A stretch of DNA of 14,223 nucleotides. It comes from B16-G9 sp964400655 (GTDB lineage Bacteria > Bacteroidota > Bacteroidia > Bacteroidales > F082). Below the pieces are notes generated by a model. That model worked only from the letters and a program-made list of their open reading frames with translations, did no database searches and had not been told where the DNA came from. The stretch covers positions 1 through 14,223 of the forward strand of contig CAYNVN010000037.1 of assembly GCA_964400655.1 (NCBI GenBank), given 5' to 3'. Of this stretch, positions 8,161-14,223 are shown one piece after another (position 1 is the stretch's first letter; every line of letters starts with the position of its first letter). The translations under genes and the position numbers were made by a program.

Positions 8161-8186
8161 TTTTCCGTTATTAAAATAATGGAAAA
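8161..8186. repeat. 26-base inverted repeat in the divergent spacer
   Basis: TTTTCCGTTATT (8161-8172), AA, then AATAATGGAAAA (8175-8186) form a 12-bp dyad with a single mismatch that becomes a G-U pair in RNA. It sits in the 176-base spacer between the divergent hydrolase and PorU-like genes, 45 bases upstream of the latter's ATG. No gene ends here, so a terminator is unlikely; an operator or a 5'-leader hairpin of the PorU-like transcript is more plausible. No TAnnTTTG box was found for the PorU-like gene in this spacer. Confidence 0.6.
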
Positions 8187-8231
8187 ACACTCTACCCTCT
8201 TTTAACCAACATATTATTAATTAAACCTTTT

Positions 8232-11231
8232 ATGATGAAACAATTATTGTTTTTAATTGCATTCGTATGTGCCGGTTTTTATGCCGGAGCGCAAACACAC
8301 TCAGTACTGTCGCAAGGCAGCTGGGTTAAGATTTCTACCGAAGAAGCCGGTATTTACAGGCTTACCTATTCTGACCTGAAGGAGATGGGAGTTGATGTTG
8401 AAAATTTAAGTTCCGACAAAATGAACCTATACGGCATGGCAGCCGGTGCTATTAAGGAGGATTATTCCGACGATTTTGTTTATGACCTTCAAAAAATGGC
8501 CATCCTGATTGACGATAGTGGCGACGGAACTTTCGATCAGGGAGATTATATATTGTTCTATGGTGAAGGCCCCGTAACCTGGTATTATGACCCCGGGATG
8601 AAATCGTACCGGCATAATACCAATCCCTATTGCAATAAAGTATATTATTATTTACGTACCGATGACAGCGACCCGAAACGAATTGAAATTCAGGATACAG
8701 GTTCACAAACCCCAACCGATACCATTTCGTGGCTATCACTTTCGGTTTTGCACGAAAAAGAGCTCTATAATCCGCTGAACAGCGGAAGAACCTGGGTGGG
8801 TGAAATGTTTGACGACACAACCGAACGGGTGTATAATTATAATTATGAGGGCGATGTAATTAAAGGAGGGAAACTCTATTTTGCTTTCGGAACAAACGCC
8901 ACCGAAAATGGTGCATTTAAAGTTTATTTAAACAATGTGCTGATTGATTCGATAACAACGTTTATTACACCTGATAACGGGATGTATGCATACAGAATGC
9001 AGTATGACACGGTTGATATACCGGAAGCAGGCAATGCTTTGCAGCTTAAGTTCGTTTTTGACAAGCCCAACGACTCGGCAATTGCCTACCTCGATTATTT
9101 TGAGCTGAATCTTAATAAAATGCCCGTCATAACCGATCCCTCTAAATCAATTGAGATAAAAAGTGCGGAGGCCATTGACGAAGGCGTTTATTTTTATCGC
9201 CTGGAAAACGCTCAAAATTATCACTATGTTTGGGATGTTACCGATCCGTTGAATGTTTCGTTAATGAAAAGTCAGGTTAGCGGTGATGTGCTAACCTTTG
9301 TTGACAACCGTCCTGCGCGAAAATATTTTCTGTTCAACTTTGCCCCCGGGTACAAAACCTTATTAAATAACGGAACAAAAAAGATGTTTTGGATTGCAGG
9401 CAGCAATGACCTGCCCAAACCCGAACTGCTGGGAATAGTGGAAAATCAGGATATTATCGGTTCGGAACCCGCCGGCTTGATAATAATAACCAACAACAAA
9501 CTTGAAGATGCCGCCAAAGAGCTTTTGTTGTATCACCAGGAGCACGATAATGTTACCGCTCAGGTTTATAAAATTGCCCAGGTTTACAATGAGTTTTCTG
9601 CCGGCCGTCGCGACCCCGCAGCCATCAGAAATCTGCTTGCTTTAAAACTTAAACAATCCGGTAAAGAGAGCCGCCCTGAATATTTACTGCTCCTCGGCAG
9701 CGCATCTTTTGACTATCGCAGTATTAAATACACCGAACAGCCCGAAATGGTTCCCACTTACGAGTCGCTCTCGTCGGGAAGTTTAACAAAAAGTTTTTCC
9801 GATGACATGTTCTATTCATTTATTAATGACGGTTATCAGGTGAGTGTCGGACGGTTACCGGCATATAATAGCGAGGTGGCGACTGACATGGTTGACAAAA
9901 TCAAACATTACGGCACATCATCGTCGTACAGTACATGGAAAAACCAAATCAGCCTCATAGCCGACAACAGCGATAACGGGGTGCACTCCATGCAACAGGA
10001 TAAGGTTTCGGATGTTATTCTCGATGAACAGGCAAACATTGTGCAAAACAAACTTTACCTAAGTCTTTTTGAAGCATCGGAAAACGGTTATCCGCAGGTA
10101 AACCAATTGCTGAAAACCGCACTGTCCGACGGCCGCTTTTTTATCAGCTTTACAGGACACAGCAGTTACCATGCGCTTACTAAAGAAAATATTTTTGACA
10201 CGGAGGACGCATCCCAGCTTGAGAATATAGATAAACTGCCGGTATGGATTAGCGGAGGGGCCGGTACGGCCTGCTATGATGATCCCGGGATAACTTCGCT
10301 TGGCACCACTTTATTAAAAAATAAAAATGGCGGTGCCATTGTTTATATCGGTAATACGGGAATGGCTTTTTCCAGTATCAACGGGCAAAATACAACACGG
10401 TTCAGTGAGTACTTTTTTGATACTGATCACAAAACAAACAGCGTTGGAGATGCGTTTCTTGCGGTTTTTAAAGAAAACAGATTTCCTCCGACTAATCACT
10501 GGAACCTGATCGGCGACCCGGTTATTAAGCCGTTATGGCCTGTTAATAACGTTCAAACCGATTCCATAAACGGTACGGCAACGGCATTGTTTAACGATAC
10601 AATAGCACCGGGTTCAACCATTAAAATTAAAGGAAGGATTACCGATGAAAACGGAAATCTTGTTTCTTCCTTTAACGGAAAAGTGCGTATCACCATTTAT
10701 GATATGCCTTATGTTAAGTTAACCGTTGAAGGCGATTTCGATCCGGTTCGCGAAATTACACTGTACGACAGTTTGCTTACGGAAAAGTGTGTTGATGTAA
10801 CAGACGGCCTGTTTAACGGACAGCTGATAATGCCGGCAAAATATCATGAAGCATACGGCAACCTGAACATCTCATATTACGGATTTTCTCAAAACATTGA
10901 TGCGGCAGGCAATCTGAACAGCGTTATGTATGGAGGAGAACCGAGTGGTTTGAATGAAGACCCTGCTTTAACCGGATTAAAAGCTTACCCCGTACCTTTC
11001 AACAAAAACATCATGTTATCTGTTCCCGCTTCATTTATGCAACAGAAATTAAATATTTACATGACCGATGCCGCAGGAAAAACAGTTTACCGTACCGTGT
11101 TAAACAGAAATACCTTATCCGGCAGGGTTTCGCTTGACATACCCGACCTGCCCGACGGTATTTATCTTTTGAATGTAACCGGCGAAAAGGGCAGCAAAGT
11201 TTTTAAAATGGTGAAGGAGCAGGGAAGATAA
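8232..11231 (+). CDS. PorU/gingipain-like (peptidase family C25) secreted protein with T9SS sorting domain
   Basis: The 999-residue protein has a signal peptide (MMKQLLFLIAFVCAGFYAGA, then QT). Its N-terminal half is typical of PorU-like proteins: GSWVKISTEEAGIYRLTYSD at 29-48, LYGMAAGAI at 66-74, GTFDQGDYILFYGEGPVTWYYD at about 99-120. The C25 domain spans roughly 413-770: YLLLLGSASFDYR (484-496), SDDMFYSF (523-530), VGRLPAYN (539-546), the histidine motif FTGHSSYHALT with His643 (640-650), YDDPGITSLG (682-691), and HWNLIGDP (756-763). In gingipains and PorU the catalytic cysteine lies about 33 residues after the histidine; here that place holds GGAG (675-678) and the nearest cysteine is Cys681, so activity is uncertain. 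An Ig-like region follows (about 785-890), then a type A sorting domain (about 916-999, AYPVPFNKNIML to LPDGIYLLNV). It is shorter than usual PorU and no porV follows, so I call it a PorU-like paralogue ('PorU2' sense) or T9SS cargo rather than the main sortase. Confidence 0.83.
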   Translation: MMKQLLFLIAFVCAGFYAGAQTHSVLSQGSWVKISTEEAGIYRLTYSDLKEMGVDVENLSSDKMNLYGMAAGAIKEDYSDDFVYDLQKMAILIDDSGDGTFDQGDYILFYGEGPVTWYYDPGMKSYRHNTNPYCNKVYYYLRTDDSDPKRIEIQDTGSQTPTDTISWLSLSVLHEKELYNPLNSGRTWVGEMFDDTTERVYNYNYEGDVIKGGKLYFAFGTNATENGAFKVYLNNVLIDSITTFITPDNGMYAYRMQYDTVDIPEAGNALQLKFVFDKPNDSAIAYLDYFELNLNKMPVITDPSKSIEIKSAEAIDEGVYFYRLENAQNYHYVWDVTDPLNVSLMKSQVSGDVLTFVDNRPARKYFLFNFAPGYKTLLNNGTKKMFWIAGSNDLPKPELLGIVENQDIIGSEPAGLIIITNNKLEDAAKELLLYHQEHDNVTAQVYKIAQVYNEFSAGRRDPAAIRNLLALKLKQSGKESRPEYLLLLGSASFDYRSIKYTEQPEMVPTYESLSSGSLTKSFSDDMFYSFINDGYQVSVGRLPAYNSEVATDMVDKIKHYGTSSSYSTWKNQISLIADNSDNGVHSMQQDKVSDVILDEQANIVQNKLYLSLFEASENGYPQVNQLLKTALSDGRFFISFTGHSSYHALTKENIFDTEDASQLENIDKLPVWISGGAGTACYDDPGITSLGTTLLKNKNGGAIVYIGNTGMAFSSINGQNTTRFSEYFFDTDHKTNSVGDAFLAVFKENRFPPTNHWNLIGDPVIKPLWPVNNVQTDSINGTATALFNDTIAPGSTIKIKGRITDENGNLVSSFNGKVRITIYDMPYVKLTVEGDFDPVREITLYDSLLTEKCVDVTDGLFNGQLIMPAKYHEAYGNLNISYYGFSQNIDAAGNLNSVMYGGEPSGLNEDPALTGLKAYPVPFNKNIMLSVPASFMQQKLNIYMTDAAGKTVYRTVLNRNTLSGRVSLDIPDLPDGIYLLNVTGEKGSKVFKMVKEQGR

Positions 11232-11247
11232 TGATTTGAAGTGGCCG

Positions 11248-11423
11248 GTTGCTCGTTGCTGCCTGCCCGAATGTTCTGACAAGAACAGGCGGGGTTGCTT
11301 GGTGCTGGTTGCTTGGTGCTTGGTGCTGGTCGGTAAAAGGTTTGCATGTTCAGAGTTTGAAAGTTTGAGGAACCGCGAAGACACAGAGGCGCAAAGAAAA
11401 CCTTTTCGGTTGCTGGTTGCTTG
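11248..11423. repeat. GGTTGCT/GGTGCTT low-complexity repeat blocks
   Basis: Degenerate 6-7 base units (GGTTGCT, TGGTGCT, TGGTGCT) run through 11294-11330, with further short blocks at 11248-11262 and 11408-11423 (GGTTGCTGGTTGCTTG). Read on the minus strand they give translations of the TSTKHQATSTKQP kind that appear as spurious proteins in many Bacteroidota genomes. A hairpin (GTTCT 11273-11277, loop GACA, AGAAC 11282-11286), bracketed by GCCTG (11261) and CAGGC (11286), separates the first two blocks. No coding function is supported. Confidence 0.7.
11361..11396. repeat. Dispersed repeat of the 'GAAGACACAGAGGCGCAAAG' type
   Basis: AACCGCGAAGACACAGAGGC (11371-11390) plus GCAAAG continues a purine-rich, roughly 9-base rhythm. 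It encodes the NREDTEAQR/PLCLRG peptides known to me from spurious short ORFs in many bacterial genomes, which marks it as a widespread intergenic repeat rather than a gene. It is preceded by AAGTTTGAGG (11361-11370), a 10-mer that recurs at 11622-11631, and it lies between two GGTTGCT blocks. Confidence 0.6.
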
Positions 11424-11453
11424 ATACTCGTTACCCCTCCCACAAGCCCCACC

Positions 11454-11510
11454 GTTATTCCGAGGGAAGCGAACCCGAAAGCTTTCGGGGGAGCGACGAG
11501 GAATCTCCCG
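11454..11510 (+). repeat. REP-like palindromic unit, copy 1
   Basis: The unit runs from GTTATTCCGA (11454-11463) to GGAATCTCCCG (11500-11510). Its ends contain ATTCC and GGAAT, which can pair, and its centre is a perfect 16-base palindrome CCCGAAAGCTTTCGGG (11474-11489). Copy 2 lies downstream in inverted orientation with the same conserved ends and a different central hairpin. Confidence 0.75.
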
Positions 11511-11556
11511 GGTAGCAGCCTGCCCCTAAAACAAAAGAAAATTCGGTCATTCATTG

Positions 11557-11611
11557 CGGGAGATTCCCGCCTGCCCGACGGGCAGGCCTCCTCCTTCGTC
11601 GTCGGAATGAC
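11557..11611 (-). repeat. REP-like palindromic unit, copy 2 (inverted)
   Basis: Read on the minus strand this unit has the same ends as copy 1 (GTCATTCCGA at 11602-11611; GGAATCTCCCG at 11557-11567, an exact 11-base match) but its centre is GCCTGCCCGACGGGCAGGC (11569-11587), a 9-bp stem around one A. The two copies are 46 bases apart and face each other, so the pair can also fold as one large cruciform, like a BIME. The octamer GCCTGCCC occurs at 11261, 11518 and 11569. Confidence 0.75.
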
Positions 11612-11654
11612 ATGGTTTTGGAAGTTTGAGGTTTCAATGAACGACGTAGTATTA

Positions 11655-11706
11655 ACTTTAGGCACTCCAAACTTTAGGCACTCCAAACTTCAGTCACTCC
11701 AAACTT
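11655..11706. repeat. 16-base tandem repeats
   Basis: ACTTTAGGCACTCCAA is present twice without mismatch (11655-11670, 11671-11686), then with two changes as ACTTCAGTCACTCCAA (11687-11702), then a four-base start of a fourth unit. There is no spacer between units, so this is a direct tandem repeat and not a CRISPR. It ends eight bases before the -33 box of the next promoter. Confidence 0.85.
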
Positions 11707-11713
11707 AACGGAG

Positions 11714-11744
11714 TTTGTAAACATCAAAAGAAGTATTATATTTG
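11714..11744 (+). promoter_or_regulatory. Consensus Bacteroidota promoter of the SRPBCC operon
   Basis: TTTG (11714-11717), a 19-base spacer and TATATTTG (11737-11744) match the Bacteroidota housekeeping promoter TTTG-N19-TAnnTTTG without a mismatch. Transcription should begin about 11750, leaving a leader of roughly 30-35 bases to the ATG at 11784. This rules out the TTG at 11742 as the start codon, because it lies inside the -7 box. Confidence 0.8.
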
Positions 11745-11783
11745 ACCTTTTATGAAGGATTCGTAAATGTAATATTTCTTTTG

Positions 11784-12359
11784 ATGAAAACACTTAGGTT
11801 AATTTTCTTTATCCTTACCGGAATTATTGTGTTAACACTTGTTGTTGCTGCCTTTCTGCCGGACAATATCACCATCACTTCATCTGTAGAAATTAATGCT
11901 GCACCGGCAACTGTTTACGGCAATGTTGTTACCCTGAAAAACTGGAAAAACTGGTCGCCTTTTGAACACGACAGCACCATGACCGATCGTTTCTCCGGCC
12001 CCGATTCCGGTGTTGGAGCCACCCGTCAATGGAAAGGTAAAAAGATGGGGGAGGGAAAAATGACCATCGTAGAGGCCAAACCTTTCAAACTCATTAAAAA
12101 CAAACTCGATTTCGGCCCAAAAGGCGGCGCGGAAGGAACATGGAAATTTATACCGCTCGATTCGGCCCGAACCAAAGTAACCTGGTCAACCCACATCACC
12201 GGATTATCCTATCCGGCTGAACGCCTGCTTGGCGCTGCCATCAGGTCGATGATGAAACCCATGTTTGATAACGGATTGAAAGATTTAAAACAATACACCG
12301 AAACCGGAAAAGTTACTCCCAAAGAAACAACTTCTAAAAAACAATCCAACAATGAATAA
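11784..12359 (+). CDS. Membrane-anchored SRPBCC (START-like, polyketide cyclase type) protein
   Basis: From ATG 11784 the product has 191 residues. Residues 5-25 are a hydrophobic N-terminal segment (LIFFILTGIIVLTLVVAAFL) with a lysine and arginine before it: a membrane anchor or uncleaved signal. Residues about 30-172 form an SRPBCC ligand-binding domain: ITSSVEINAAPATVYGNV, NWKNWSPFEHDSTM (53-66), the GVGATRQWKGKKMGEGKMTI strand pair, GTWKFIP (118-124), TKVTWSTHITGL (130-141) and a long C-terminal helix. Such domains bind hydrophobic small molecules; the ligand is unknown. The tail after 175 is polar and lysine-rich (TPKETTSKKQSNNE). The start is set by the promoter just upstream and the signal-like segment; the frame is open further up, but a TTG at 11742 would fall inside the -7 box. 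The stop overlaps the next gene's ATG, indicating one operon. Confidence 0.85.
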   Translation: MKTLRLIFFILTGIIVLTLVVAAFLPDNITITSSVEINAAPATVYGNVVTLKNWKNWSPFEHDSTMTDRFSGPDSGVGATRQWKGKKMGEGKMTIVEAKPFKLIKNKLDFGPKGGAEGTWKFIPLDSARTKVTWSTHITGLSYPAERLLGAAIRSMMKPMFDNGLKDLKQYTETGKVTPKETTSKKQSNNE

Positions 12360-12495
12360 CACGCTTGCCTATATTATCTTTGCAATTGTAATGCTTCACC
12401 TTGTGGCAGGATTTGTATGGGCTTTTATTAAAATGAATAAAAAGCCTGCAAAAAAAGTAAAAAAAACAGATATTCATGATAAAGAGAGAAAATAG
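12352..12495 (+). CDS. Small single-span membrane protein (47 residues)
   Basis: An ATG at 12352 overlaps the last eight bases of the SRPBCC gene and opens a 47-codon frame ending in TAG at 12493-12495. The product has a short polar start (MNNT), one hydrophobic segment at about residues 5-26 (LAYIIFAIVMLHLVAGFVWAF) and a strongly basic tail (KMNKKPAKKVKKTDIHDKERK). By the positive-inside rule the tail is probably cytoplasmic. I recognise no family. The evidence that it is a real gene is its overlap with both neighbours (8 bases with the gene before, 20 with the gene after), the good membrane profile and the operon-like arrangement. A small accessory or assembly subunit is possible, but no function can be assigned. 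Confidence 0.65.
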   Translation: MNNTLAYIIFAIVMLHLVAGFVWAFIKMNKKPAKKVKKTDIHDKERK

Positions 12496-14223
12496 GATTA
12501 TTATTAAAAGTTTACTGGCGGGTTTGCTGTTGATATTGACAATGTATCAGCTTCATGCACAAAATCAGGCGGCAAACTGGTATTTCGGTCAAAACGCAGG
12601 ACTTAATTTTATGTCGGGCAGCCCGACACCAATTTTAACGGGAGCATTAAATACCATGGAAGGGTGCTCCTCCATTTCCACATCCGACGGGTCGCTACGT
12701 TTTTATACCGACGGTATCCATGTTTGGGACAGGCACGATAACCTAATGCCCAACGGAACGGGTTTAATGGGCGACCCCTCAAGTACACAATCGGGAATTA
12801 TCGTACCCAAACCCGGCAGTAATAACATCTTTTACATTTTTACAGTGGATGAGGTACAAACCACCCCTGTGGGAGGAGCTAACGGACTGCGTTACTCGGT
12901 GGTTGATATGAACCTGAACAGTTTTCTTGGCGATGTAGTGAGCGGTGAGAAAAACATTCTGCTTACGGCACCGCTTTGCGAAAAAGTAACAGCGGTAGGC
13001 CACGCCAACGGCACCGATATATGGGTTATTGCCCAAAAATGGGGCACCAACAACTTTTACTCTTATCTGGTTACAACAAACGGTGTAAACACCACCCCTG
13101 TTATTAGTTCTGCAGGCGCTGTAATACAGGGCGATGTCGACAATGCCAAAGGTTATTTAAAAGTATCTCCTGACGGAAAAACCATTGCCAAAGCAAACGC
13201 CGGTTTAAAAAGTGTTGAAATATTCGGCTTTAACACCACAACCGGTGAAGTCAGCAACCAGAACGTTATTACCGATAACGGTTTGGGAGGCGAACCGTAC
13301 GGCATCGAGTTTTCTCCCAACAGCGAGTTGCTGTACGTAAACACATGGAAAAGTAATCCGGGAAAGATACTGTACCAATACAATTTAAAAGCACCGGATG
13401 TGGTAGGTTCCCGTGTTCAGATATCAAGCGGTACCGAAGGGGCGCTACAGCTTGCTCCCGACAACCGGATTTATGTGGCTCAAAATCAAAACTCATACTT
13501 AAGCGTGATAAACGAACCCAACAATATTGGTTCCGCCTGTCTCTTCAACTACCTCTCGGTTAGTTTGGGAGGCAAAGTAAGCAGATGGGGGTTGCCCCCT
13601 TTTATTCAGTCGTTTTTCAGCTTTAATCCGGGCTATTATTTTGAAAATACCTGTTTTGGCGATTCAACACAGTTTCACGAAAACAGCTCGTCAGAACCGG
13701 ATTCTTTGATATGGGATTTTGGAGATGCGGCTTCGGGAAACAACTCTTCCACGGAACCCGACCCGAAACATCTTTTTTCAAAAAAGGGACTCTTTTTTGT
13801 TAATCTTACCGTATGGATTGACGGTGTGGAAGGAAGCGTAACCCATCTTGTAAATATTTCGGAAAAACCTACGGTTGACCTTGGCCCCGATACCACCTTC
13901 TGCTCGGGCGATACACTAATACTTGATGCAGGTACCGATGCCGAAGCATATTTGTGGCATAACGGCGATACATCGAATATATTTCCTGCCGATACAACGG
14001 GTATTTACTGGGTAAAAGCTACCAACAAAAGTTGTGATGTTTTCGACTCCATTGATATAACGGTTTTACCCTCTTACTTTTTACAAATTGATACGGCCTT
14101 TTGTGCGGGTGACAGCATATATGCAGGCGGAAAGTATCAAAAAACAAGCGGAACCTATTACGATAGCCTTGATAACTACATCGGCTGCGACAGTGTTATT
14201 AAAACGGTTTTGGTGGTTCACGA
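12476..14223 (+). CDS. Large secreted surface protein with propeller-like N-terminus, PKD and adhesin-type repeats (3' end outside window)
   Basis: ATG at 12476 opens a frame that remains open for 582 codons to the window edge, so the gene is partial. The signal peptide is residues 1-28 (basic MIKRENR, hydrophobic LLAGLLLILTMY, LHA, then QNQ). Residues 32-375 match a Bacteroidota family beginning NWYFGQNAGLNF, with SSISTSDGSLRFYTDG (65-80), PNGTGLMGDPSSTQSGIIVPKPG (92-114) and a SPDG/SPNS beta-propeller rhythm. A PKD domain follows at about 385-463 (IWDFGDA at 412-418), then an Ig-like domain (VDLGPDTTFCSGDTLIL to WVKATNKSC, 467-520), then a module with Cys543 and GCDSV (570-574). Proteins of this kind usually end in a T9SS type B (gliding-motility-associated) sorting domain, but that end is not visible. 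It overlaps the 47-residue gene by 20 bases and should be the last or a late gene of the SRPBCC operon. Role inferred: surface adhesin or structural protein. Confidence 0.87.
   Translation, partial: MIKRENRIIIKSLLAGLLLILTMYQLHAQNQAANWYFGQNAGLNFMSGSPTPILTGALNTMEGCSSISTSDGSLRFYTDGIHVWDRHDNLMPNGTGLMGDPSSTQSGIIVPKPGSNNIFYIFTVDEVQTTPVGGANGLRYSVVDMNLNSFLGDVVSGEKNILLTAPLCEKVTAVGHANGTDIWVIAQKWGTNNFYSYLVTTNGVNTTPVISSAGAVIQGDVDNAKGYLKVSPDGKTIAKANAGLKSVEIFGFNTTTGEVSNQNVITDNGLGGEPYGIEFSPNSELLYVNTWKSNPGKILYQYNLKAPDVVGSRVQISSGTEGALQLAPDNRIYVAQNQNSYLSVINEPNNIGSACLFNYLSVSLGGKVSRWGLPPFIQSFFSFNPGYYFENTCFGDSTQFHENSSSEPDSLIWDFGDAASGNNSSTEPDPKHLFSKKGLFFVNLTVWIDGVEGSVTHLVNISEKPTVDLGPDTTFCSGDTLILDAGTDAEAYLWHNGDTSNIFPADTTGIYWVKATNKSCDVFDSIDITVLPSYFLQIDTAFCAGDSIYAGGKYQKTSGTYYDSLDNYIGCDSVIKTVLVVH

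Larger units (their letters stand above)
11232..11713. other. Gene-free repeat mosaic between the PorU-like and SRPBCC genes
   Basis: This 482-base stretch holds no gene that I can support. It consists of the repeats listed separately, joined by short unique pieces, and its base composition (runs of GGTTGC and CCTGCCC) differs from the A+T-rich spacers elsewhere in the window. Open frames across it on both strands consist only of translated repeat. No transposase, integrase or clear target-site duplication is visible. Confidence 0.75.

Noticed and set aside
11655..11706. Possible CRISPR-like array
   Set aside because: Units are 16 bases, directly abutting, with no spacers and no cas gene nearby.
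11162..11708. Several open frames of 60-170 codons on both strands in the spacer behind the PorU-like gene
   Set aside because: They are translations of the repeat blocks (peptides such as NREDTEAQR, PLCLRG, STKHQATSTKQP) with no domain, no promoter and no start context. They are explained by the repeats.
11742..11783. Upstream TTG start adding 14 residues to the SRPBCC protein
   Set aside because: The TTG lies within the perfect -7 box (11737-11744), so it would not be transcribed from that promoter, and the signal-like segment starts at ATG 11784.
12779..13896. Minus-strand open frames of 73-85 codons across the right-hand region
   Set aside because: They are antisense to the long plus-strand surface-protein gene that starts at 12476 and runs off the window, which has a signal peptide and recognisable domains.

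Overview
The window reads as ordinary chromosome of a Bacteroidota bacterium, most likely a marine or environmental member of the Bacteroidales/Marinilabiliales type. The signs are type IX secretion (T9SS) C-terminal sorting domains, an outer-membrane DUF5686/carboxypeptidase-regulatory protein, a SMUG2-type uracil-DNA glycosylase, gingipain-like (C25/PorU-like) architecture, PKD and 'CDS' adhesin modules, and promoters of the Bacteroidota form TTTG-N(about 19)-TAnnTTTG. Shine-Dalgarno sequences are largely absent. No rRNA, tRNA, CRISPR array, transposase or phage gene was seen.

Layout from left to right. Positions 95-3255 (minus strand) carry a large outer-membrane DUF5686 protein and, upstream of it, a SMUG2-like DNA glycosylase; each has its own TAnnTTTG box. 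Positions 3312-5246 (plus) encode a secreted beta-propeller protein built from an almost exactly 58-residue repeat, with a T9SS type A sorting domain and a short terminator behind it. Positions 5387-6511 (plus) encode a chorismate-binding isochorismate synthase (MenF type, menaquinone route). Convergent to it at 6529-8055 (minus) is a two-gene unit: an alpha/beta hydrolase of the monoacylglycerol-lipase type followed by the Maf nucleotide pyrophosphatase. A 176-base divergent spacer with a 26-base hairpin leads into 8232-11231 (plus), a PorU/gingipain-like secreted protein with a T9SS sorting domain.

Positions 11232-11713 hold no gene. They are a mosaic of several unrelated intergenic repeat types: GGTTGCT/GGTGCTT low-complexity blocks, a 'GAAGACACAGAGGCGCAAAG'-type repeat, two inverted copies of a palindromic REP-like unit, and 16-base tandem repeats. 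Right behind them is the best promoter of the window (11714-11744). It drives a compact unit of three overlapping genes: a membrane-anchored SRPBCC (START-like) protein, a 47-residue single-span membrane protein, and a large surface protein (propeller-like domain, PKD, Ig-like, 'CDS' module) that runs off the right edge.

At least two, and probably three, products are cell-surface or exported T9SS cargo, so envelope and secretion functions dominate; the metabolic and repair genes between them appear to be independent housekeeping units. I did not find a convincing new defence or mobile system. The points most worth following up are the PorU-like protein whose expected catalytic cysteine position holds alanine, the repeat mosaic, and the small overlapping membrane protein.
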